A stretch of 64,000 bases of DNA. It comes from DASQFQ01 sp963722815. GTDB taxonomy: Bacteria; Actinomycetota; Thermoleophilia; Solirubrobacterales; Solirubrobacteraceae. The notes under the pieces are model-generated. The model saw only the letters and a list, made by a program, of their open reading frames with translations, did no database searches and was not told the origin of the DNA. The translations under genes and the position numbers were made by a program. Location of the stretch: contig CAVROM010000003.1 of the NCBI GenBank assembly GCA_963722815.1, positions 868,001 to 932,000 on the forward strand. Direction: 5' to 3'. Of this stretch, positions 33,875 to 43,118 are shown piece by piece. Each line of letters starts with the position of its first letter. Position 1 is the stretch's first letter.

Positions 33875-34155
33875 GCGAAGCCACGGTGCCCGTCGACGGC
33901 GAATTCGAGATGGCGAGGACCTTCACGGTCGAGCCGGAGCTCGAGCGCGCGCTCGAGCAGCCTGGGCTCGAGCGGCTGACGCTCGACCTTTCCGGCACCA
34001 CCTTCATCGACTCGACCGGGATCGGCGTCGTGCTCCGGCTCGCGAACGAGACCGAGAACCGCGGGGTCGAGCTCGCGATCGTGCCCGGCCCGCCCGAGGT
34101 GCAGCGCGTGTTCGAGACGGCCGGCCTCTCCGACGCGCTTCCGTTCCGTTCCTAG
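33871..34155 (+). CDS. STAS-domain anti-sigma-factor antagonist
   Basis: 94 residues with the STAS fold: LTLDLSGTTFIDSTGIGVVLRL includes the phosphorylatable Ser48 of SpoIIAA/RsbV proteins, and VELAIVPGPPEVQRVFETAGL forms the following strand and helix. It is translationally coupled to the metallopeptidase gene. Its kinase partner may be the HATPase at 10690-11091 or another encoded elsewhere. Its 3' end overlaps the convergent MFS gene by 4 bp. Confidence 0.9.
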   Translation: MSEATVPVDGEFEMARTFTVEPELERALEQPGLERLTLDLSGTTFIDSTGIGVVLRLANETENRGVELAIVPGPPEVQRVFETAGLSDALPFRS

Positions 34156-35417
34156 GCGGGCACCGGCGCGATCGCGTCGCGCTCGGCGTCGAACGACGCG
34201 AGCTCCGGGAACGCGAGCATCGTGATCCCGACGCAGACGATGCACGCGAGGCCGCCGGAGACGACCGACGCGCGTACGCCCGACAGCGCCGCGACGCTGC
34301 CGGACTCGACGTCGCCGAGCCGCGGCCCGCTCGTCACCACGAGCGAGAAGACCGACGACATGCGGCCGCGCATCGCGTCGGGCGTGACCATCTGGTTGAT
34401 CGAGGAGCGGCAGACGGCGCTGACGGAGTCGGCCGCGCCCGCGATCGCCAGCAGCGCGCACGCGACGTAGATCGAGCCGGCCAGGCCGGTGGCGGCGATC
34501 GCCGCGCCCCAGACCACCACGGCGACGATCACGATCCGGCCCAGGCGACGGACGCGCGGCAGCCAGCCGGCGGTCAGCGCCGCGATCGCGGCGCCCGCCG
34601 AGACGGCGGCAAACATCGCGCCCGTCCCGCTCGCGCCCGCGTGGAAGACACTCACGGCGAGCACCGGGAAGAGCGCGCGCGGCATCCCGAACGTCATCGC
34701 GCCGAGGTCGATGAAGAACGAGCCGGTGAGGGCGCGGTTGGCGCGGACGAAGCGCAGCCCCTCGCCGATCGAGGCGAACACGCCGGGCTCCACCTCTTGG
34801 GCGGCGCGCTCGGCTCGCCTCGGGAGCTGCGACGAGAGCAGGAAGGCGGCGCCGATCATCGCCAGGCAGCTCGCCGCGTCGACCACGTACGCGGCGCCGA
34901 CCCCGAGCGCGCCGATCAGGATGCCGCCGAAGGCCGGCCCGATCACCATCGTCAGGTTGTGCAGGCCGAAGCTCAGCGCGAGCGCGCCGCGCAGCTGATC
35001 GGTCGCGATCAGGTTCGGCACGATCGCGGAGGCGATCACGTTCTGGAACGCGCCGAAGCCCGCCATCACGCCCGCCAGCACGAACAGCACCGGGACCGGC
35101 GGCGGCCCTGTGAGCGTGACGACCGCGAGCGCGGTCGCGCCCGCCACGAGCCCGGCCTGGACGAACAGCAGCAGGTGGCGGCGGTCGTAGCGGTCGGCGA
35201 GCGCGCCGCCCCACAGCGCCATCGCCATCAGCGGGACGAGCTCGACCGCGCCCAGCAGGCCGGTCAGGAACGCCGAGTGCGTGAGCGAGTAGACCTGGAA
35301 CGGCAGCGCCACGAGTGCGGCCTGGGTGCCGATCGCGGTGACGAAGTCGCCCAGCATCAGCAGCCGCAGGTCGCGGGAGCGGCGGAGGGGCGTGAGGTCG
35401 AGGGCGAGGCGCGGCAT
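34152..35417 (-). CDS. MFS transporter (EntS-like exporter family)
   Basis: 421 residues and 12 predicted membrane segments. The loop 2-3 motif is GGALADRYDRRHLLL, and the N-terminus reads LRRSRDLRLLMLGDFVTAIGTQAALVALPFQVY, typical of EntS/MFS_3 exporters. The central loop holds RAERAAQEVEPG. An in-frame GTG lies 6 bases before the ATG used. The next gene on the same strand, 13 bp upstream, encodes a winged-helix regulator, so the exporter may be under its control. Substrate unknown. Confidence 0.9.
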   Translation of the reverse strand: MPRLALDLTPLRRSRDLRLLMLGDFVTAIGTQAALVALPFQVYSLTHSAFLTGLLGAVELVPLMAMALWGGALADRYDRRHLLLFVQAGLVAGATALAVVTLTGPPPVPVLFVLAGVMAGFGAFQNVIASAIVPNLIATDQLRGALALSFGLHNLTMVIGPAFGGILIGALGVGAAYVVDAASCLAMIGAAFLLSSQLPRRAERAAQEVEPGVFASIGEGLRFVRANRALTGSFFIDLGAMTFGMPRALFPVLAVSVFHAGASGTGAMFAAVSAGAAIAALTAGWLPRVRRLGRIVIVAVVVWGAAIAATGLAGSIYVACALLAIAGAADSVSAVCRSSINQMVTPDAMRGRMSSVFSLVVTSGPRLGDVESGSVAALSGVRASVVSGGLACIVCVGITMLAFPELASFDAERDAIAPVPA

Positions 35418-35430
35418 TCGCACCCACGTT

Positions 35431-35733
35431 CTAGCTGGCGCCGAGCTGCCTCAGTCGCTCGAGCTGCTCCCAGTGGCGCGCCACGCGCCGCTTGCCGTCG
35501 GCGGTCAGCTCGATCCGCGTGTTCGGCTTCTTGCGCACGAAGCGCTTCTCGATCGTGACCAGCCCGCCGTCCTCGAGCTTGGCGAGGTGGCTCGAGAGGT
35601 TGCCCTTCGTCAGCCCCGTCGTGCGCTGGAGGAACAGGAAGTCCGCGTCGCTGACCGAGGAGAGGACGGTCAGGATCGCCAGCCGCCCCGGCTCGTGCAC
35701 GAGCCGGTCGAGCGCGAGCTGCTCGTCAGCCAT
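35431..35733 (-). CDS. winged-helix transcriptional regulator (MarR/ArsR-like)
   Basis: 100 residues: LVHEPGRLAILTVLSSVSDADFLFLQRTTGLTKGNLSSHLAKLEDGGLVTIEKRF is a winged helix-turn-helix with the recognition helix in TKGNLSSHLAKLE, then the wing KKPNTRIELTADGKRRV and a C-terminal dimer helix. Its start overlaps the membrane-protein gene by 8 bp, making a regulator-target pair. A dyad just upstream of that pair (36331-36345) is the likely binding site. Confidence 0.88.
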   Translation of the reverse strand: MADEQLALDRLVHEPGRLAILTVLSSVSDADFLFLQRTTGLTKGNLSSHLAKLEDGGLVTIEKRFVRKKPNTRIELTADGKRRVARHWEQLERLRQLGAS

Positions 35734-36310
35734 CGGTGCGCAGCGTGGCGGGGCCCAGCGTGCGGACGATCGTGAGGTGGTCGAAGACGCCGTTGGCCAT
35801 GACCGCCATGCCGCACATCACGAGCCCGGCGTTGCTCGGGTCGTCGCCGCTCCACACCGGCAGCAGGCCGGCGACGGCCAGCGAGCCCCAGATGACGACG
35901 TGGTGCGGCCGCAGCGTCACCACGGTCGCGGAGTAGGCGAGCATGGTCAGGCCGAAGACGCCCGGGATCGGGTTGACCGGCAGGTCGAGCGACCAGCCGG
36001 CGCGGCTGCGGAGCAGCAGCGCCAGGCCGAACAACAGCCCCGCGCCGAGCAGCCCCATCCCGATCGCCTTCGCCTCGCGATCCGCGGCGGGGGTCACGCG
36101 CCCGTAGTGCTCGTCGTAGAAGCGGTTGACGGCCCAGGCGACGCCGGCGAGCAGCACCAGCACCGCGACGAACACCCAGTCGTTGTCCAGCGGGCCCCAG
36201 TGCTCGTTGCCGAGCGCCGCGACGATGAACAGCAACCCGACCGGGACCTGGATCAGGCCGCGGAGATAGCGATGCTCGGCTGCTGCCCGCTGGATGTGCG
36301 TGGAGTCCAT
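35726..36310 (-). CDS. polytopic membrane protein of unknown function
   Basis: 194 residues with about six hydrophobic segments (VGLLFIVAALGN, WVFVAVLVLLAGVAWAVN, IGMGLLGAGLLFGLALLL, GVFGLTMLAYSATVV, VIWGSLAVAGLLPVW, GLVMCGMAVMANGVF). AGGAG stands 7 bases before the ATG. It precedes and overlaps a winged-helix regulator gene. Such pairs are frequent in actinobacteria, but no function is established from this sequence. Confidence 0.75.
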   Translation of the reverse strand: MDSTHIQRAAAEHRYLRGLIQVPVGLLFIVAALGNEHWGPLDNDWVFVAVLVLLAGVAWAVNRFYDEHYGRVTPAADREAKAIGMGLLGAGLLFGLALLLRSRAGWSLDLPVNPIPGVFGLTMLAYSATVVTLRPHHVVIWGSLAVAGLLPVWSGDDPSNAGLVMCGMAVMANGVFDHLTIVRTLGPATLRTDG

Positions 36311-36330
36311 TTCGTGCTCCTTACAGACTA

Positions 36331-36345
36331 GTTCGCAACGCAAAC
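36331..36345 (-). promoter_or_regulatory. candidate operator GTTCGC-AAC-GCAAAC
   Basis: Six-base arms with one mismatch around a 3-base centre, located 21 bp before the membrane-protein ATG where its promoter must lie. It is the only clear dyad in front of the winged-helix operon, so autoregulation by the winged-helix protein is the simplest reading. Confidence 0.45.
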
Positions 36346-36414
36346 CATAGGCGCCGCGAGGGCCGATGTCAATCGCTGTGGTGGGGCTCCGGCGTCCGCG
36401 GCAGTTTCAGCGCA

Positions 36415-36610
36415 CGTCAACGGCGGGCTGGGTAGGGGGGCGGGTTCGGCCGAGTTTCTGCACCCTCGAGCCCCGGATCAGAGCCCAGGTCGCAGAAACT
36501 CGGCTCAGAGCCGAGTTTCTGCGCTCTCGACCGCGAAACCGGGCTCGAGGTCGCACTTATTCGGCTCGCCGCGGCGGCTCGCACCCAACCCCTACCCAGC
36601 CGCCGTCGAC
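36415..36610. repeat. MITE-like element with inverted G-rich ends and nested palindromes
   Basis: The gap 36311-36618 holds no gene; this element fills most of it. Its left end (from 36415) and right end (to 36610, inverted) are both copies of the repeat seen at 13485 and 52069, with core GGCGGCTGGGTAGGGG (one extra G at the left). Inside are three copies of a 13-base arm: GCCGAGTTTCTGC at 36449-36461, its complement at 36492-36504, and again at 36510-36522. Positions 36491-36523 form a 33-bp perfect palindrome around A36507. Confidence 0.7.
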
Positions 36611-36618
36611 TTTCGCCC

Positions 36619-38205
36619 CTAGCGCCGAATGCGCGTCAAAGACCGCGCCATCCCGAGCATTTGCCGGTTGGTGATGTCGCGGCTGAGCGTGTTGCTCACC
36701 CAGTAGACGCCCCGCCCGGTGTGCCAGGAGATGAGGCGGATGTGCTTGCCGTCGAGGTAGACGTGGAAGCTGCGCCCGTTCAGCCGCTGGGTCGAGTGCT
36801 TGCCGTCGAGGATCGGCGGGCTCTGCCAGGTGGTGCCCTGGATGCCGTAGTACTGCCCCTCGATCTGGTTCTCCTCGACGACCAGCCGGTACGCGCGGTG
36901 GCGGCGGCCGTGGCGGTCGCGGATCGAGTACAGCCGCGGCGACGGCGCCACGCCGGTGCTGGCCGGGTAGCGCCCCTTCGCCGTGAGCCAGGCCGGGGCG
37001 TAGATCGGGAACTTGAAGCCGCTGCCCGCGAGCGCCGGGCGGACGATCTCCTTGGCGGCCGACAGCTTGGGCACGAGGCGGTAGGTCGCGGCGCTGACGC
37101 GGGCGCGCTTCTTGCCACCGCGCTTCTTCTTCGCCGGTTCCTCCTTGACCTTGCGGTGCTTCGCCGCCCGCGGGTGCATGAACTCGCGGACCGCCGCCTG
37201 GATCTTCTCGGGCGAGGCGGTGACGTAGTCGCCGAGCCCGGTCGGCGCCGGCGCGAACCCGCCCGTGGTGGTGGCCGGCGCGGCGACCTCCGTGTGCACG
37301 AACTCGTGGGGGAAGGTGATCTGGCGCACCGGGCGGCTCGCGGACGACGCCGCCAGCCGCAGCAGGCGCAGGATGCCGCGGCTCGTCTGCAGGTTCGAGT
37401 CCGACGACGTCGCCTTCGCGAACGCCCGCACCAGCGGGTGGAGGTTGCGGATCAGGCGGCCCGTGCTCATCTGCGCGCTCGCCGAGCGCAGGAAGTCCTG
37501 CTGGCGCGCGGCGCGCACGATGTCGTTGTCGAGGTGGCGGAAGCGCACGTAGTCGAGCGCCTTCTGGCCGCACAGCTTCTGGTAGCCGGGCTGGACGTTG
37601 ATCTCCGCCCAGCGCTGGCCGATCGGCACCCCGAGGTTGGAGTGGTAGTAGCGCCGGTCGACGTCGACGTAGACGCAGTTGATGACGTCGACCGCCTCGC
37701 GGAAGCCGCGGAAGCTGACCGCGATCGCGTGGTTGACCCGGAAGCGCTTCTCCGGTGTGCTCAGCAGCTGCGAGACCGTCCGCGTGGTCAGGTCGAGGCC
37801 GCCCAGGCCGTAGGCGGAGTTGATCTTGTCGATGCCGTGGCCCGGGATCGTCACGCGCAGGTCGCGCGGGATCGAGAGCACGGTCGTCGCGTTCGACTTC
37901 GGGTCGAGCCGGACCAGCATCATCGTGTCCGACCGCGCGTCGCCGCGCGCGTCGCCGAAGCGGCGGTCGGAGCCGACCAGCAGCAGCGTCTGCGGCTTGC
38001 CGGCCGGCGGCGCCGTGATCGTGCCGCGCTGGAACTGCTCGACGTGCCCGTACTGCTTCAGGTCATTGGCGATGTGCTTGACCTGCATCATCCCGATGCC
38101 GACGGTCGCGCCGGCCGTCGAGAGCACGATCAGCGCGCCGGCGACGACGAACCCGAGCCGCATGCGTCCGGACGCGCGCTGCGCTCCCTCGGGTGCCGCT
38201 TCCAT
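36619..38205 (-). CDS. LytR-CpsA-Psr (LCP) family cell-wall ligase
   Basis: 528 residues. One N-terminal membrane anchor (LGFVVAGALIVLSTAGATVGIGM) is followed by the LCP domain: TLLLVGSDRRFGDARGDARSDTMMLVRLDP, VLSIPRDLRVTIPGHGIDKINSAYGLGG and CGQKALDYVRFRHLDNDIVRAARQQDFL, which carry the Asp and Arg residues of the phosphotransferase site. LCP enzymes attach glycopolymers to peptidoglycan. A long basic C-terminal part (KKKRGGKKRARVS and a further domain ending in WVSNTLSRDITNRQMLG) is larger than usual and unassigned. Confidence 0.92.
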   Translation of the reverse strand: MEAAPEGAQRASGRMRLGFVVAGALIVLSTAGATVGIGMMQVKHIANDLKQYGHVEQFQRGTITAPPAGKPQTLLLVGSDRRFGDARGDARSDTMMLVRLDPKSNATTVLSIPRDLRVTIPGHGIDKINSAYGLGGLDLTTRTVSQLLSTPEKRFRVNHAIAVSFRGFREAVDVINCVYVDVDRRYYHSNLGVPIGQRWAEINVQPGYQKLCGQKALDYVRFRHLDNDIVRAARQQDFLRSASAQMSTGRLIRNLHPLVRAFAKATSSDSNLQTSRGILRLLRLAASSASRPVRQITFPHEFVHTEVAAPATTTGGFAPAPTGLGDYVTASPEKIQAAVREFMHPRAAKHRKVKEEPAKKKRGGKKRARVSAATYRLVPKLSAAKEIVRPALAGSGFKFPIYAPAWLTAKGRYPASTGVAPSPRLYSIRDRHGRRHRAYRLVVEENQIEGQYYGIQGTTWQSPPILDGKHSTQRLNGRSFHVYLDGKHIRLISWHTGRGVYWVSNTLSRDITNRQMLGMARSLTRIRR

Positions 38206-38215
38206 TCACGAACAG

Positions 38216-38255
38216 GCTAGCCCCCCGCTAGGCAGCAAGCTGCCTGGCTTGGCGC
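38216..38255 (+). repeat. 40-bp palindromic repeat, copy 2
   Basis: Identical to 7432-7471 (inverse orientation) at 38 of 40 positions. The two differences change the outermost stem pair from C-G to A-T, keeping AGGCAG/CTGCCT paired around CAAG. It lies between the NCS1 permease stop and the LCP start, both read on the minus strand, where a terminator or mRNA-end element would be useful. Confidence 0.7.
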
Positions 38256-38259
38256 CTGG

Positions 38260-39741
<1,482 letters not shown>

Positions 39742-39855
39742 GGAACCCGCCTCCCGCTCGGATTGACCCCTGGGGCGCAGGGTGCCAAATCGAGCGGCGG
39801 CGTGCTTAGCAATCGTTAGGCGGCTCTCCGGAAGCTCTTATCCATCGCTGTCTCA

Positions 39856-40599
39856 GTGGTGGCCATGACTTCACGAAAACTCCGCCTCCTGGCGGCACCT
39901 CCACTGCTGCTGCTGTTGGTCGGCGGCGCTTTCCTGTCCCTCAGCCCCGGCAAGGCCGAGGCGTTCAGGGACAACGACCGCTCCGAGACCATGGAGCAGT
40001 ACCTCACGTCCGTGACCAAGGACGTCGACGCCTACTGGACCCAGGCGTTCAAGGACTCCGGCCTCCCCGAGCCGCGGGTCAGCTACGACTGGATCCCCGC
40101 GGGCCAGACGTCCTCGAGCGCCTGCGGCGAGCTCGGCGACGACGCCGCCGCGTACTGCCCTGAGGACGACACGATCCACATCTCCCAGGCGTTTGCCACC
40201 GAGATCTATGACGGCGCGCTGAACCAGGCGCTCCCAGGGAGCTCGCAGGGCTACGGCCAGGCCGTCGGCGACTTCGCCGTCGCCTACATCGTCGCCCACG
40301 AGTACGGCCACCAGGTCCAGGCCGAGCTCGGCGAGTTCGACAAGTACGGCGACTCGGTCCCGACGATGGCGTTCGAGCTCCAGGCCGACTGCTACGCCGG
40401 CACGTGGGCCAAGCACGCCCAGGACGAGAACAAGCTCGAGGACGGCGACGTCCAGGAGGCGCTCGACGCGGCGCTCGCGGTCGGCGACTTCAGCACCGAC
40501 AGCCCCGGCCACCACGGCACGCCCGAGCAGCGCGAGGCGTCCTGGAAGCAGGGCTTCGACTCGGGCGATCCGTCCGCCTGCACGCTGCAGTCCAGCTAG
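39856..40599 (+). CDS. secreted neutral zinc metallopeptidase (YpfJ-like)
   Basis: About 247 residues. A signal peptide (LLAAPPLLLLLVGGAFLSLSPGKAEA) is followed by the peptidase domain with HEYGHQVQ (His148, Glu149, His152) and a downstream FELQADCYAGTWAKHA that supplies the third ligand Glu. This is the pattern of the zinc_peptidase/YpfJ family. Two Cys pairs may form disulfides. Two tandem GTG codons and an ATG (39865) are possible starts. A strong terminator hairpin follows. Confidence 0.88.
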   Translation: MVAMTSRKLRLLAAPPLLLLLVGGAFLSLSPGKAEAFRDNDRSETMEQYLTSVTKDVDAYWTQAFKDSGLPEPRVSYDWIPAGQTSSSACGELGDDAAAYCPEDDTIHISQAFATEIYDGALNQALPGSSQGYGQAVGDFAVAYIVAHEYGHQVQAELGEFDKYGDSVPTMAFELQADCYAGTWAKHAQDENKLEDGDVQEALDAALAVGDFSTDSPGHHGTPEQREASWKQGFDSGDPSACTLQSS

Positions 40600-40611
40600 C
40601 GCGCCCGATCA

Positions 40612-40645
40612 CCCGGCGGGAGTGAGGCGCCCTCACCCCGCCGGG
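40612..40645 (+). terminator. GC-rich hairpin terminator
   Basis: CCCGGCGGG (40612-40620) pairs perfectly with CCCGCCGGG (40637-40645). Inside, GTGAG pairs with CTCAC around GCGCC after a single bulged A. It starts 12 bp after the metallopeptidase stop and ends 17 bp before the sulfatase start, so it should separate the two transcripts. No T-run follows, as is common in high-GC genomes. Confidence 0.75.
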
Positions 40646-40662
40646 CAGCAGCCTGCGGCGCC

Positions 40663-42204
40663 ATGGCTGACCAACCGAACATCCTGGTGATCTGGGGCGA
40701 CGACATCGGCATCACCAACCTGAGTTGCTACAGCGACGGCCTGATGGGCTACCGCACCCCGAACATCGACCGCATCGCGGACGAGGGGATGCGCTTCACC
40801 GACTCCTACGGCGAGCAGAGCTGCACCGCCGGCCGCTCGTCGTTCATCACCGGCCAGAGCGTGTACCGGACCGGCCTGAGCAAGGTCGGCATGCCGGGCG
40901 TCGACATCGGGCTGCAGGCCGAGGACGTCACGATCGCGGAGCTGCTCAAGCCGCTCGGCTACGCGACCGGGCAGTTCGGCAAGAACCACCTGGGCGACCT
41001 CAACAAGTTCCTGCCGACCGTTCACGGCTTCGACGAGTTCTTCGGCAACCTCTACCACCTCAACGCAGAGGAGGAGCCGGAGACGGCCAACTGGCCGCCG
41101 GAGGAGGACTTCCCCGGCTTCAACGAGCGCTTCCGGCCGCGCGGCGTCCTGCACTGCTGGGCCACCGACACCGACGACGACACCGACGACCCGCGCTACG
41201 GGCGCGTCGGGCGCCAGCGGATCGAGGACACCGGGCCGCTGACCAAGAAGCGGATGGAGACCATCGACGACGAGGTGCTCGAGCACGGGCTCGACTGGAT
41301 CGACCGCCAGGCCGAGGCGGGGAACCCGTTCTTCTGCTGGTTCAACACGACCCACATGCACTTCCGCACGCACCCGAAGCCGGACAGCGTCGGGCAGGCC
41401 GGGCGCTGGCAGTCGCCCTACCACGACACGATGATCGACCACGACAAGGTCGTCGGCGCGCTGCTGGACAAGCTCGACGAGCTCGGGCTCGCCGAGGACA
41501 CGATCGTGATCTACAGCACCGACAACGGGCCGCACATGAACACCTGGCCCGACGGCGGCATGACCCCGTTCCGGAGCGAGAAGAACACCAACTGGGAGGG
41601 CGCCTTCCGCGTTCCCGAGATGATCCGCTGGCCCGGCAAGATCGCCGCCGGGCGTCGTCTCGAACGAGATCGTCCAGCACCACGACTGGCTGCCGACGTT
41701 CCTCGCCGCCGCCGGCGAGCCGGACATCGTCGAGAAGCTCAAGGCCGGCCACACGATCGGCGACACGACCTACAAGGTCCACATCGACGGCTACGACCTG
41801 CTGCCGTACCTGACCGGCGAGGTGGACAAGTCGCCGCGCAAGGGCCTCGTCTACTTCTCCGACGACGGCGACGTGCTCGCGCTGCGCTTCGACAACTGGA
41901 AGGTCGTCTTCATGGAGCAGCGGGTGGCCGGGCACGCTGCAGATCTGGGCCGAGCCGTTCGTGCACCTGCGCGTGCCCAAGCTCTACAACCTGCGGACCG
42001 ACCCGTACGAGCGCGCCGACATCACGTCGAACACCTATTACGACTGGCTGTTCGACAGCGACTACATCATCCTGGCCGCCACGTTGCATCACCGCGCAGT
42101 TCCTGCAGACGTTCGTGGAGTTCCCGCCGCGGCAGGAGCCGGCCAGCTTCACGATCGACCAGGTGGTGGCCAAGCTCGAGAGCGTCATCACCTCGGGCCG
42201 ATGA
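40663..42204 (+). CDS. type I sulfatase (formylglycine-dependent), three frame breaks
   Basis: A cytoplasmic arylsulfatase-like enzyme with metal-binding NILVIWGDDIG, the formylglycine motif CTAGR (Cys54, in the Cys-type form), GKNHLGD and TDNGPHMNTWPDGG. After RWPGKIAAG single extra bases near 41650, 41930 and 42084 shift the frame. The protein continues cleanly as VVSNEIVQHHDWLPTFLAAAGEPD, LQIWAEPFVHLRVPKLYNLRTDPYERAD and ITAQFLQTFVEFPPRQEPASF. The insertions look like sequence errors (two extend GG to GGG before C). A HAD gene and an FGE gene follow with ATGA overlaps. Confidence 0.85.
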   Translation: MADQPNILVIWGDDIGITNLSCYSDGLMGYRTPNIDRIADEGMRFTDSYGEQSCTAGRSSFITGQSVYRTGLSKVGMPGVDIGLQAEDVTIAELLKPLGYATGQFGKNHLGDLNKFLPTVHGFDEFFGNLYHLNAEEEPETANWPPEEDFPGFNERFRPRGVLHCWATDTDDDTDDPRYGRVGRQRIEDTGPLTKKRMETIDDEVLEHGLDWIDRQAEAGNPFFCWFNTTHMHFRTHPKPDSVGQAGRWQSPYHDTMIDHDKVVGALLDKLDELGLAEDTIVIYSTDNGPHMNTWPDGGMTPFRSEKNTNWEGAFRVPEMIRWPGKIAAGRRLERDRPAPRLAADVPRRRRRAGHRREAQGRPHDRRHDLQGPHRRLRPAAVPDRRGGQVAAQGPRLLLRRRRRARAALRQLEGRLHGAAGGRARCRSGPSRSCTCACPSSTTCGPTRTSAPTSRRTPITTGCSTATTSSWPPRCITAQFLQTFVEFPPRQEPASFTIDQVVAKLESVITSGR

Positions 42205-43118
42205 GCCTCGCGTCCTGGAACGAGGGTGCCGCGCGGACGGCGATCCTCGAGTTCGTCGATCGCGTGAGCGAGGAGGGCGGCGCGGATTACGTGCCGCCCG
42301 CCGAGCGCGTCGCCGTGCTCGACAACGACGGCACGCTGTGGTGCGAGAAGCCGACGTACTTCCAGGCGCTGTTCGTGTTCGCCCGCCTGGGCGACGCGGT
42401 GGCGTCGCAACCCGAGCTGGGCGAGCAGCCGGTGGTCAAGGCGCTGCTGGCCGGGGACCTCGCCGGCGCGCAGCAGTACGGCCTGGAGGCGATCGCCGGC
42501 GTCCTGCTCCAGCTCGACGCGGGGCGGACGACGGAGGAGTTCACGCGCGACGCCGCGGCCTGGTTCGCCGCGGCGAAGCACCCGCGCTTCGGCGTGCCGT
42601 TCCGGGAGCTGACGTACGCGCCGATGGTCGAGCTGCTCGAGCTGCTGCGCGAGCGCGAGTTCCGCGTCTTCATCGTCACCGGCGGCGGCGTCGAGTTCGT
42701 CCGCGCGATCGGCGAGGAGCTCTACGGCGTGACGCCCGACGACGTCGTCGGCTCGGCCGTGCAGGTCAGCTTCGAGCGCCGCGACGGGCGGATCGTGCTG
42801 GTGCGCCAGGCGGCGATGCTCGGCTCGCCCAACGAGGGCCCGCCGAAGGCGGTCAACATCCAGGCCCACATCGGCGTCCGGCCGATCTTCGCCGCCGGCA
42901 ACAGCGCCGGCGACACCGAGATGCTCGAGTACGCGCACACGGGCGACCACCCGTCGTTGTGCGTGGTCGTCGACCACGACGACGACGAGCGCGAGTACGC
43001 CTACGCGGGCGCCTCCGTGACGAACCCCGACGCCGAGTCGATCGTCGACACCGCGAGCCGCCTGGGCTGGACGGTCGTGAGCATGCGCGACGACTGGAGC
43101 CGTATCTTCGCCGGATGA
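42201..43118 (+). CDS. HAD-superfamily phosphatase
   Basis: 305 residues. The nucleophile motif is VLDNDGTLWCEK (Asp41, acid/base Asp43), motif II is VFIVTGGGVEFV, and motif IV is AAGNSAGDTEMLEY. The cap domain lies between residues 55 and 135. The pattern is phosphoserine-phosphatase-like, as in HAD enzymes that often accompany sulfatases. It is coupled to both neighbours by ATGA overlaps, suggesting a shared substrate path such as phosphate or sulfate ester removal. Substrate not determined. Confidence 0.88.
   Translation: MSLASWNEGAARTAILEFVDRVSEEGGADYVPPAERVAVLDNDGTLWCEKPTYFQALFVFARLGDAVASQPELGEQPVVKALLAGDLAGAQQYGLEAIAGVLLQLDAGRTTEEFTRDAAAWFAAAKHPRFGVPFRELTYAPMVELLELLREREFRVFIVTGGGVEFVRAIGEELYGVTPDDVVGSAVQVSFERRDGRIVLVRQAAMLGSPNEGPPKAVNIQAHIGVRPIFAAGNSAGDTEMLEYAHTGDHPSLCVVVDHDDDEREYAYAGASVTNPDAESIVDTASRLGWTVVSMRDDWSRIFAG

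Noticed and set aside
36366..36674. Open frame across the 36.4-kb element
   Set aside because: It spans inverted repeats and palindromes, lacks a ribosome binding site and overlaps the LCP gene antisense; treated as non-coding.
40663..42204. Programmed ribosomal frameshifting in the sulfatase
   Set aside because: Three separate +1 breaks without slippery heptamers, and the same kind of break in many unrelated genes, point to sequence error.
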